Below are positions 36,737 through 44,524 of a stretch of DNA of 64,000 bases, in pieces; positions within the stretch are counted from its first letter, which is position 1, and each line of letters starts with the position of its first letter. Origin of the DNA: Alphaproteobacteria bacterium (GTDB lineage: Bacteria; Pseudomonadota; Alphaproteobacteria; ATCC43930; CGMCC-115725); assembly GCA_021325525.1 (NCBI GenBank), contig JAJPHB010000095.1:1-64000 (forward strand), written 5' to 3'. Made by a program: the position numbers and the translations under genes. The notes beneath the pieces are model-generated. The model made no database searches, was not told the DNA's origin, and worked only from the letters and a program-made list of their open reading frames with translations.

Positions 36737-38116
36737 ATGCCAAACCCTTCGGCGCCCTATTCCCTGCGGGCCTTCCTCGCCGCGGCCGAGGCGGCGCTGC
36801 CGGGCGATGTCCTGCGCATCGCCGAGCCCGTCGATCTCGATTACGACGTGACGGCCTTCGCCATGGAGATGGAGCGGGCCGGACGCTCGCCCGTCCTCTG
36901 GTTCGAGCGCGTCGGCGCCTCGCCCTTTCCGGTCGTCACCAACGTCTTCGGAGCGCGGCGGCGCTATGCCCTCGCCCTCGGCGTCCCCGAGGAGCGGCTC
37001 ATCGAGGAGTGGTCGGCGCGCGGCGAGCGCATCATCGAGCCGGTGCAGCGCGCGACCGGCCCCATCCACGACGTCGTGGCGACGGGCGCGGAAGTCGATC
37101 TCGGCACGCTGCCCATCATGCGGCATTTCAGCGACGACGCCGGCAAATATGTCACCAACGGCATCATCATCGCAAAGGACCCCGAGACCGGGATTCGCAA
37201 TGCCAGCTTCCACCGCATGCAGGTGAAGGGGCGCAACCGCCTCGGCACGAGCCTCCACAGCCGCCGCCATCTCTGGAACTATGTGCAGCGCGCCGAGGAG
37301 ATGGGGACGGATACGCCGATCGCCGTCGTGATCGGCGCGCATCCGCTCGTCACCTTCGGCGGCCTATGGAAGGGGCCGATCTCGACCGACGAATACGCGG
37401 CGATCGGCGGGCTCATGGGGGCGCCGCTCGAAATCACGCCCTGCCGCACCGTTCCCGTCGAGGTGCCGACCGAAGCCGAGATCGTGCTCGAAGGGCGGAT
37501 CATCGCCGGCGCGCGCGAGCCCGAAGGGCCCTTCGCCGAGTTCACCGGCTACGCCTCGGCGCGCTCGACCGAGCACGTCATCGAGGTGACCGCCATCACC
37601 CATCGCAAGGGCGCGATCTATCACGACATCATCCCGGGCATCTCGGACGAGCATACGAGCCTGCTCGCCGTGCCGCAGGAGGCGCGGCTCCTGCGCGCGC
37701 TGCGCACGCACCTGCCGAACGTGACCCATGTCGCCTATCCGAAATCGGGCTGCTGCCGCTTTCACGCCTATATCGCGATGCGCAAGCCGGCGGCGGGTCA
37801 GGCGCGGAATGCCGCGGCCGTCGCCTTGGGCGATGATCTCAGCCTCAAGCTGGTGGTCGTCGTCGATGACGATGTCGACATTCACGACGATCGCGACGTG
37901 CTCTGGGCGATGGCGACGCGCATGCAGGCCGATGCCGATGTCGACATCATGCGCAACGCCATGGGCGCGATCCTCGACCCGTCGAACCACGCCGGCCTGA
38001 CCGCCAAGATGATCGTCGATGCGACCCGGCCCGGCCCCGATTTCCCGGCGCGGCACAGCCTGCCGCCCGAAGCGGTGCGGAAGGCGCGCGGGCTGATCGC
38101 GAAACTTGTCGGCTGA
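36737..38116 (+). CDS. UbiD-family (prenylated-FMN) decarboxylase
   Basis: A 459-residue UbiD-family enzyme: SLRAFLAAAEA start, FSDDAGKYVTNGIIIAKDPETG, and the prFMN/catalytic segment REPEGPFAEFTGY (about 260-272) with the conserved Arg and Glu residues. It reversibly (de)carboxylates unsaturated, aromatic or heteroaromatic acids using prenylated FMN. No UbiX-type flavin prenyltransferase is in the window, so cofactor must come from elsewhere. It follows the importer by 48 bases with GGGAGAGACGAC before the ATG and converges on the MFS gene. Confidence 0.88.
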   Translation: MPNPSAPYSLRAFLAAAEAALPGDVLRIAEPVDLDYDVTAFAMEMERAGRSPVLWFERVGASPFPVVTNVFGARRRYALALGVPEERLIEEWSARGERIIEPVQRATGPIHDVVATGAEVDLGTLPIMRHFSDDAGKYVTNGIIIAKDPETGIRNASFHRMQVKGRNRLGTSLHSRRHLWNYVQRAEEMGTDTPIAVVIGAHPLVTFGGLWKGPISTDEYAAIGGLMGAPLEITPCRTVPVEVPTEAEIVLEGRIIAGAREPEGPFAEFTGYASARSTEHVIEVTAITHRKGAIYHDIIPGISDEHTSLLAVPQEARLLRALRTHLPNVTHVAYPKSGCCRFHAYIAMRKPAAGQARNAAAVALGDDLSLKLVVVVDDDVDIHDDRDVLWAMATRMQADADVDIMRNAMGAILDPSNHAGLTAKMIVDATRPGPDFPARHSLPPEAVRKARGLIAKLVG

Positions 38117-38136
38117 AGCGGCGCGGGGCGCCGCCG

Positions 38137-39378
38137 TCACTCGGCGGCGGCCGCCATCCGGCGGCGGCGCAGAACCCGGCTCTGCACCTGCATGACGGTC
38201 GGCGTCGCCAAGGCGAAGGCGGCGCCGATGACGAGGAAGACGAGGCGGGCGCGGTGGTGATCGAGCAGCGTCCCGAAGATGAGCGGCGCCAGCGAGCCGC
38301 CGATATCGAAGCCGGAATAGACGAAGCCGAAAATGCTGCCCGTCCCGGCGCCGGCTCCGGCCGCCGCCCGGCGCACGAGCACGTCGCGCGAGGGCGCCGT
38401 GATGCCGGCGGCGAAACCCGCGGCGAAGAGCAGCAACGCGGCGATCCCGCCGATGTCGGACAGCCCCGACACGACGAAGACGAGAACCGCCGAAGTCGCG
38501 ATGCCGCTCATTGCGACGCGGTGATGCTGTTCCGTCCGGTCGGCGAGGAAGCCGCCGACAAAGACGCCGCACGAGCTGCCGACGAGATAGCAGGCGAGGG
38601 CCAAGGTGGCGAGCTGCAGCGCCATGCCATAGCCCTCTTTGAGAGCCGAGACGCCGAAGGTCTGAACGCCGCTGCCGGCAAATGCCGTCAGGGCAAAATA
38701 GGCGAAGGCGAGAAGCACGATCGGCGAGCCGATGACGTTGCGATAGGAGCCGCGGCGCCGCGCCTCGCCTTCGCTGCACCCGGGCTCGGGGCGGTTATAG
38801 ACGAGCATGGGCCGGCGCAGATAGAGCATCGCGGCGACCGAAAGCCCGATGGCGCCGACAGTGATGAGGGCGGCGCGCCAGCTGTAGAGCCCGGCAATCG
38901 CGGTGACGAGGACGGGCGAGACGGCGAAGCCGATCGAGCCGGCGAGGCCGTGCACGGCATAAGCGCGCCCCAGGCGCTGCTTGCCGACGAGATGGCTCAG
39001 GATCGAGAGATCCGCCGGGTGAAAGACGCTGTTGCCGAGCCCCGCCACGACCGCGAGCGGCAGCAGCATCCAATAATGCGTCGCCGCGCCGATGGCGGCG
39101 ATCGCCGCGGAAATGGCCGTGAGGCCGCCGATGAGAAGGCGCGAGGCGCCATAACGATCGACGAGGACGCCGGCCGTGGCCTGGCCGAGGCCCGAGGCGA
39201 GGGAGAAGAGGGTCATAACGAGTCCGAGCTCCGTGAAGCTCGCGCCGAAGACCACGGTGAGCAGCGGGAAGAGCGGCGGCACCGCCAGCTGCATGACATG
39301 GCTCATGAAGTGAGCCGAACCGACGAGACCGATGGTGGCGATCTCGCGGCGGCCATCTGTGCTTGCAACGATCGACAT
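38137..39378 (-). CDS. MFS transporter, Fsr-like
   Basis: A 413-residue twelve-helix MFS protein. It begins IATIGLVGSAHFMSHVMQLAVPPLFPLL and has VLVDRYGASRLLIGG between helices 2 and 3 and NSVFHPADLSILSHLV, resembling fosmidomycin-resistance-like permeases. The direction and substrate are unknown; the position after a GntR regulator, dehydrogenase and Rieske genes suggests transport of a pathway compound. It may be last in the Rieske unit, with a 115-base gap upstream. Confidence 0.87.
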   Translation of the reverse strand: MSIVASTDGRREIATIGLVGSAHFMSHVMQLAVPPLFPLLTVVFGASFTELGLVMTLFSLASGLGQATAGVLVDRYGASRLLIGGLTAISAAIAAIGAATHYWMLLPLAVVAGLGNSVFHPADLSILSHLVGKQRLGRAYAVHGLAGSIGFAVSPVLVTAIAGLYSWRAALITVGAIGLSVAAMLYLRRPMLVYNRPEPGCSEGEARRRGSYRNVIGSPIVLLAFAYFALTAFAGSGVQTFGVSALKEGYGMALQLATLALACYLVGSSCGVFVGGFLADRTEQHHRVAMSGIATSAVLVFVVSGLSDIGGIAALLLFAAGFAAGITAPSRDVLVRRAAAGAGAGTGSIFGFVYSGFDIGGSLAPLIFGTLLDHHRARLVFLVIGAAFALATPTVMQVQSRVLRRRRMAAAAE

Positions 39379-39493
39379 GCGCCCTTTCCCGACGCCTCCC
39401 GGCGGCGCAGTCTAACCCGTTCCGCGCCGGCGAAGACATCGCAAAGGGAATGGCTGTTATGCGGCCGCGGTTCCCTCGTACCGCACGCCAGCC

Positions 39494-40207
39494 CTAGCCG
39501 GCTTTGTCGCGCCGACCGGCGGCCGCCGCGCCGGGGAGGCCCGTCGAGGCCGCTTCCCGCTCTTCGGGCAAGCCTCGGCGGAAATCGGCGAAATTGCCGA
39601 TGTGCTGGCGCATGAGCTCGGCGGCCGCCTCGGGCTGGCGCGCCTCGAGAGCGCGCAGAATCCGTTCCAGCTCCTCGCGCGAGCGGCGCAGCCGCCCCAT
39701 GGCGCCAGCGCTCGCCCGCCGGATCCAGCTGATCTTGTCCCGCAGATTGAGAAGGATGTCGGCGGCGAGGGCGTTGCCGGCGGCGCGGTATATCGCCGTG
39801 TGCAGCAGGGTGTCGAGGGCGAAGAATTCCTCGATGTGCGCCTCGTCGAAATCGGGCGCCACCGCCGCGAAGGCTCGGTTGAGACGGCGCAGCTCGTCCT
39901 CGCCGATGCGCTCGGCGGCAAGGCGGGTCACATGGCTCTCGAGGAGCAGGCGCAGATCGAAGAGATCGGCGATCTCCTGGGCGCTCGGCGAGCGCACATA
40001 GGTGCCGCTCTGCGGCGACACCGCCACCCATCCCTCGCTCTTGAGGCGCGCCAAGGCGGAGCGAATGGGGGAGCGGCCGAGGCCGAGCTCGGCGGCGAGG
40101 CGCACCTCGGAGAGCTTCATGCCGGCGGGATAGCGGCCATCGAGAATGCGCCGCTTGATCTCGCTATAGGCGTGAAGGACCGCGCCCGCTTCGATGGGAA
40201 TGGCCAT
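39494..40207 (-). CDS. GntR-family transcriptional regulator, FadR/FCD subgroup
   Basis: A 237-residue regulator with an N-terminal winged helix (YSEIKRRILDGRYPAGMKLSEVRLAAELGLGRSPIRSALARLKSEGWVAVSPQSGTYV) and an all-helical FCD effector domain containing metal-site histidines (LLHTAIYRAA, MRQHIGNF). Such proteins are usually repressors released by organic-acid ligands. It lies 23 bases after the dehydrogenase and probably controls the Rieske unit and the divergent crotonase unit; candidate sites are the GTTGAC repeats at 42451-42519. Confidence 0.9.
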   Translation of the reverse strand: MAIPIEAGAVLHAYSEIKRRILDGRYPAGMKLSEVRLAAELGLGRSPIRSALARLKSEGWVAVSPQSGTYVRSPSAQEIADLFDLRLLLESHVTRLAAERIGEDELRRLNRAFAAVAPDFDEAHIEEFFALDTLLHTAIYRAAGNALAADILLNLRDKISWIRRASAGAMGRLRRSREELERILRALEARQPEAAAELMRQHIGNFADFRRGLPEEREAASTGLPGAAAAGRRDKAG

Positions 40208-40230
40208 CCGCTCTGCCTTCGCGGCGCGCC

Positions 40231-41235
40231 TCAATATTCGCGGGCTAGATCGACGAGGTTGTGCAGCGCCTCGCCGCGATGGTAGCGGCGCACATTCTCG
40301 AAGAAGATGTCGAGCGTGCGCGGCACATATTCGTCGATGTCGTCCGAGAGGACGTGCGGCGTGATGATAAGATTGGGCGCATCCCAGAGCGGGGATTGGG
40401 CGGGCAGCGGCTCCGGCAGCGCCACGTCGACCATGGCGCTCCCGAGCCGGCCCGAGGCGAGGGCCTCGGCAAGGGCCTCGGGATCGACGAGGCCGCCGCG
40501 CGACATGTTGATGAAGCCGGCGCCCGGCTTCATCAGCGCGAATTCGCGGTGCCCTATGATGAAGCGCGTCTTCGAGGTGAGGGCGAGGTTCAGCAGCACG
40601 ATGTCGGCGCGCGGCAGCAGCGTGTGCAGCGCTTCGGGCGCGTGCATCTCGTCGACCGCAGGATGGCCGTCGCTGCCGCGCCGTGTCCCGATGACGCGCA
40701 TTCCGAGCCGTTTCGCATGCTCGGCCGCGGCGCCGCCGATGCGGCCGACGCCGACGATCAGTAAGGTCTTGCCGGCCGGGGTCGGAGTGAAGATGCGGTT
40801 CCATTCATGCCGGCGCTGGGCAGTGACGAGGGCGGGGAGGCGCGCATTCACCATGAGGATCGCCATCAGCGCCGAGAGCCCCGCCTTCGGCACATGAGCG
40901 CCGCTGTTCGTCGTTAGGCTGACGCCTTTCGGGACCCAGTCTAGCGGCAGCAGGTAATCGACGCCCGCTCCCAATATCTGGATCCATTTGAGGCGCGGCG
41001 CCCGCGCCGCGAGGTTGTCCTTGGGGAAGCGATAGCTGATGAGGGCATCGGCATCGCGCATCGCCGCATCGAAGCCCTCGCCGTCATAGCCCCAGCTCGT
41101 CTCGAGGATGGACGCCATGTCGGGATGCCGTGCGAGGGCCGCCTCGTACTGGTCGGGACGCACGATGAAGACCGGCATGAGCGAGCGCGAATTCTCGATA
41201 TGGACGCGAAAGCGCCGCCCGGCCTCCGCGCCCAT
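40231..41235 (-). CDS. D-2-hydroxyacid dehydrogenase (NAD-dependent)
   Basis: A 334-residue D-isomer-specific dehydrogenase: catalytic domain at both ends around an NAD-binding Rossmann fold (LLIVGVGRIGG), with LPRADIVLLNLALTSKTRFIIG, the arginine motif INMSRGGLVD and a C-terminal TPHV histidine. It interconverts a 2-oxo acid and a D-2-hydroxyacid. The ATG at 41235 shares one base with the Rieske stop (TGATG), showing translational coupling. Confidence 0.9.
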   Translation of the reverse strand: MGAEAGRRFRVHIENSRSLMPVFIVRPDQYEAALARHPDMASILETSWGYDGEGFDAAMRDADALISYRFPKDNLAARAPRLKWIQILGAGVDYLLPLDWVPKGVSLTTNSGAHVPKAGLSALMAILMVNARLPALVTAQRRHEWNRIFTPTPAGKTLLIVGVGRIGGAAAEHAKRLGMRVIGTRRGSDGHPAVDEMHAPEALHTLLPRADIVLLNLALTSKTRFIIGHREFALMKPGAGFINMSRGGLVDPEALAEALASGRLGSAMVDVALPEPLPAQSPLWDAPNLIITPHVLSDDIDEYVPRTLDIFFENVRRYHRGEALHNLVDLAREY

Positions 41236-42407
41236 CACTCGGCGGCCTCGCCGAGGACCCGGCGCCCGCCCTCTCGCCCGACGACGCGGTCGATGACGTA
41301 ATTGGCGATCTTGTGCGTGATGTGCTCCTCGAGCGAATAGCGCCCGGGCCGATACGCGCCCGAGCGCATCCCGCGCTGCACGTTGGGGGCGATCGTCAGA
41401 TCCTCGCGGATGACCTCGGAATACTTGTCGTAATAAGCCGGACCGACCGTCTCCTGGAACTCGGCGGTGGCGATCGTGCCCGACGGGAAGGACCAGTTCT
41501 CGATGAGCCGCAGCTTCTCCGGTCCCTCCGGCAGATACTGCCGGTACTTCATGTAGGAGGAGGTGAGAATGATCTGCAGGCTGGGCCGCAGCCACACATG
41601 ATAGAGGCCGGAGGCCTGCTTGTCGGTGAGGCCGGGCAAGGGACGCAGGCCCGAGAACGCGACAATGCTGCGCTGGCTGTACATCGCCTCGAAGGTATCG
41701 CCGCTCTCGAAGGTCCAGTTCTGCGGCTTGCCGGGCGTCATGTGCTTCTGGTGGATGGTCGGCGCGTGGTAATTCTCGAAGGCGTTTTCCAGCCAGACCT
41801 TCCAGTTGCACTCGACGTCATAGATGTCGCGATGCGTGAAGCGCATCTCGTCGACGCGGTAATTGGCGAGGAAATCGGGCAGCTCGCCCAGCCACTCGGC
41901 GAGGGCCGGCGCATCCGGATCGAAGGTGACGAAGACGAAGCCGGCCCAGCTGTCGCTGCGCAGGCGCCGCAGCCCGAACTCGGCCATGTCGAAATTCTGG
42001 ACGCCCTGCATCGGCGGCGGGAAGCCCGGAATCTCGAGAAGGGTGCCGTCGAGCCCGTAAGTCCAGCTATGGTAGGGACAGACGAATTTCTCGCAATGTG
42101 CCTGGCGGACGGGCTCGGCGATGACGGCGCCGCGGTGGCGGCAGACGGCCGAGAGGACGTTGACTCGCATCGCCGTGTCGCGAACGACGAGAAGCGGCTC
42201 GCCGACGAGGCGGATCGTGTAGAAATCGCCCGGTCGCGGCACCTGCTCGGCGCGGCCGACGCAGAGCCACTCCTTGCGAAAAATGGTCTCGACCTCGCGC
42301 GCATACCATTCGGGCGCGTGATAGCACCAGTGCGGCAGCGGCGCCGCGCGGTCGAGCGGCTGCCGCGTCGCCGCGTAGGTTTCGGGCTGGAACATCGGGA
42401 GCGCCAT
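41235..42407 (-). CDS. Rieske-type aromatic-ring/amine oxygenase, alpha subunit
   Basis: A 390-residue oxygenase. The N-terminal Rieske [2Fe-2S] domain ligands are Cys 89-x-His 91 and Cys 110-x2-His 113. The C-terminal catalytic domain has the mononuclear iron ligands His 214 and His 219 in ENAFENYHAPTIHQKH. Enzymes of this class dihydroxylate aromatic rings or demethylate quaternary amines; which applies is open. No ferredoxin or reductase partner is encoded in the window. The start at 42407 (GCGAGGAGTCG) gives the family N-terminus; the frame is open 37 codons upstream. Confidence 0.9.
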   Translation of the reverse strand: MALPMFQPETYAATRQPLDRAAPLPHWCYHAPEWYAREVETIFRKEWLCVGRAEQVPRPGDFYTIRLVGEPLLVVRDTAMRVNVLSAVCRHRGAVIAEPVRQAHCEKFVCPYHSWTYGLDGTLLEIPGFPPPMQGVQNFDMAEFGLRRLRSDSWAGFVFVTFDPDAPALAEWLGELPDFLANYRVDEMRFTHRDIYDVECNWKVWLENAFENYHAPTIHQKHMTPGKPQNWTFESGDTFEAMYSQRSIVAFSGLRPLPGLTDKQASGLYHVWLRPSLQIILTSSYMKYRQYLPEGPEKLRLIENWSFPSGTIATAEFQETVGPAYYDKYSEVIREDLTIAPNVQRGMRSGAYRPGRYSLEEHITHKIANYVIDRVVGREGGRRVLGEAAE

Positions 42408-42450
42408 CGACTCCTCGCGAGTGAGAGAGCGGTCCGGCGACGAATCGCTC

Positions 42451-42519
42451 GTTGACTCTGCGCGTCGCCGAGGGCTAACTAGTTGACCACATAATGGAGC
42501 GCGCATCCGGCTTGTCAAC
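42451..42519. promoter_or_regulatory. Divergent promoter region with three GTTGAC sites
   Basis: GTTGAC at 42451-42456 and 42482-42487 and its complement GTCAAC at 42514-42519 are spaced 31 and 32 bases apart (about three helical turns) between the Rieske and crotonase starts. The minus-strand copy contains a perfect TTGACA (42518-42513). They may be -35 boxes, operator half-sites for the GntR regulator, or both. Confidence 0.45.
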
Positions 42520-42580
42520 CGCGAACTGAGCCGGGCAGCGCGCCGGCGCAGCGGCTGCCGAGCCGCCTAGGGGGAGGGCG

Positions 42581-43360
42581 ATGTCCGAGACGATCCGCCT
42601 CAGCCATGCGGGACAAGTGTCGACGGTCACCATCGATCGGCCGCCGCTCAACACGGTCTCGCCGCAGACCCTCGCCGAGCTTCTCACCGCCTTCGCCGAG
42701 CTCGAGCGGCGTGCCGAGACGCGCTGCGTCGTCCTCACCGGCGCCGGGCGGCGCGCCTTCTGCGCCGGCGCCAATCTCGGCGACAAGCCGCGGGACGAGG
42801 GCGATGCTTCGACTGCCTTCCGCGACGCCGGTCGCGCCGTCGTCGAGCGCATCGAGCGGTTCCCGAAGCCGGTCATTGCCGCCATTCGCGGCTGGTGCAT
42901 CGGCGGCGGCTTCGCCATCGCCGAGGCCTGCGATATCCGCCTCGCCGGGGCGGAGGCGAAGTTCCGCACCGGCGACTGCTATATCGGGATCGTGCCGAGC
43001 TGGGGGATGAGCCTCGTCCGCCTGGCGCATTACATCGGCCGCAACCGCGCGCTCGACATGCTGATCCTGGGCGAGGACATCGCCGCGCCCGAGGCGCTCC
43101 AGCTCGGGCTCGTCAGCCGCGTCATCGCCGAGGATCGTTTCGAGGAGGAGGTCGCGCGCATCGCCGCCCGCGTCGCCGCCGGCGCGCCGCTCGTTTTCCG
43201 AGCGGTCAAGGAGGCGATCCACGCTCAATACGCCGAAGGCACAACCGCCGCCCGGCATCTCGAAACCTACTGGTCGGAGACAACGCAGGGCTCCCACGAC
43301 TACCGGGAGGGAATCGCCGCCTTCAAGGAGAAACGCCAGCCGCGCTTCGAGGGGCGCTAA
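42581..43360 (+). CDS. Crotonase-fold protein, paralogue 2
   Basis: A 259-residue crotonase closely similar to the one at 23504-24286 across the whole length (shared GWCIGGG, HYIGRNR, LGED, FKEKR). Oxyanion-hole segments AFCAGANL and IGGGFA are kept, but the positions of the two hydratase glutamates hold Ala 112 and Asp 132 (RTGDCYIGIVP). The reaction is therefore uncertain, as for its paralogue. GGGGGAGGGCG precedes the ATG. It is the first gene of a three-gene unit with an acyl-CoA dehydrogenase and an NDP-forming CoA ligase. Confidence 0.88.
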   Translation: MSETIRLSHAGQVSTVTIDRPPLNTVSPQTLAELLTAFAELERRAETRCVVLTGAGRRAFCAGANLGDKPRDEGDASTAFRDAGRAVVERIERFPKPVIAAIRGWCIGGGFAIAEACDIRLAGAEAKFRTGDCYIGIVPSWGMSLVRLAHYIGRNRALDMLILGEDIAAPEALQLGLVSRVIAEDRFEEEVARIAARVAAGAPLVFRAVKEAIHAQYAEGTTAARHLETYWSETTQGSHDYREGIAAFKEKRQPRFEGR

Positions 43361-43364
43361 GGCG

Positions 43365-44513
43365 GTGGATTTCGCGCCGAGCCGGCAGCAGGGCGAGCTT
43401 CAGGAGCGCGCCCGCGAGGCGGTAGCCCGCCATGTCGCGCCGCTCGTCGCGGCTTTGCCGCCGGGCTGCAAGCTCGGCGCCGAGGCGTGGCGCGGCATCT
43501 ATCGCGCCTTGCAGCCGCTGGGATATCTCGGCAGCACGATTCCCGAGGATCTGGGCGGCGCCGGCCTCAGCTACGTCGATTATGGGCTGCTGCTCGAAGC
43601 GCTGGCCGAGGGGCCGGTGATCCTCGGCGAGATCGTGCCGCCGCGCACGATCAACTATCTCGGCACGGCCGAGCAGAAGGCGCGCTGGCTGCCCCGCCTC
43701 TTCTCGGGCGAGTGGGTGTCGACCGCGGCGATCACCGAGCCGCAGGCCGGGTCCGATCTGCGCGGTCTCAAGACGCGGGCGGTGGAGGAGGGCGGGTGCT
43801 TCCGCGTCGACGGCGTCAAGAAGTGGATCAAGCTTGGCGGCGTCAGCGATCTCATCACGCTCCTCGTCGTGACCGGAGAAGGCGAGCGCGGCAAGCCGCG
43901 CACGAGCCGCCTCGTGCTGGAGCGCGCGCAGTCGCCCTGGGAGAGCCGCGAGCTCGAGACGGTCGGCCTCGATGCGGTCTCCTTCGCCGAGCTCTGCTTC
44001 GATGGCGTCCCCGTCCCGAAGGAGAACCTGCTGGGCGAGCCGGGGCAGGGCGCCGAGCAGTTCAACCGCGGTATCGAAGCCTCGCGCGCCTTTGTCGCGC
44101 TGCAGGCGGTCGGGCTGGCGCGGCCGGCGCTTGAGACGGCGATCGCCTATGCCAAGAACCGCTTCGCCTTCGGCCGTCCGCTGGCGAAGCTCCAGGCCGT
44201 CCAGACCGCTCTCGCCGAGGCGGCGGCAAAGCTCGATGCGGCGCGGCTCCTGGCGCTGCGCGCCCTCGCCTCGCTCGATGCCGGCCGGCGCGTGCCTGCG
44301 GAGGTGGCGATGGCGAAGTTTTTCGCGACCGAAGCCGCGGTCGAGGTCTGCCATACCGCGATGGACAGCATGGGGGCCTATGGACTCTCCCGCGAGGCCG
44401 GCATCGAGCGGCGCTGGCGCGATGCGCGGATGCTGACCGTGATCGATGGCACCTCGGGCATCCAGCGCCTCATTCTCGGCCGCGAGCTCTTCGGAACGGC
44501 AGCCTTCACCTAG
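43365..44513 (+). CDS. Acyl-CoA dehydrogenase family protein
   Basis: A 382-residue flavoprotein: N-terminal helical domain, FAD/substrate segment STAAITEPQAGSDLRGL, middle beta-domain, C-terminal RFAFGRPLAKLQAVQ and the final IDGTSGIQRLILGREL. In short- and medium-chain enzymes the residue before GT is the catalytic Glu; here it is Asp 361, so the base may be shorter or located elsewhere. Electrons would go to ETF. The GTG start is four bases after the crotonase. The substrate is presumably the CoA ester made by the next gene. Confidence 0.9.
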   Translation: MDFAPSRQQGELQERAREAVARHVAPLVAALPPGCKLGAEAWRGIYRALQPLGYLGSTIPEDLGGAGLSYVDYGLLLEALAEGPVILGEIVPPRTINYLGTAEQKARWLPRLFSGEWVSTAAITEPQAGSDLRGLKTRAVEEGGCFRVDGVKKWIKLGGVSDLITLLVVTGEGERGKPRTSRLVLERAQSPWESRELETVGLDAVSFAELCFDGVPVPKENLLGEPGQGAEQFNRGIEASRAFVALQAVGLARPALETAIAYAKNRFAFGRPLAKLQAVQTALAEAAAKLDAARLLALRALASLDAGRRVPAEVAMAKFFATEAAVEVCHTAMDSMGAYGLSREAGIERRWRDARMLTVIDGTSGIQRLILGRELFGTAAFT

Positions 44514-44524
44514 GACGACGCGGC

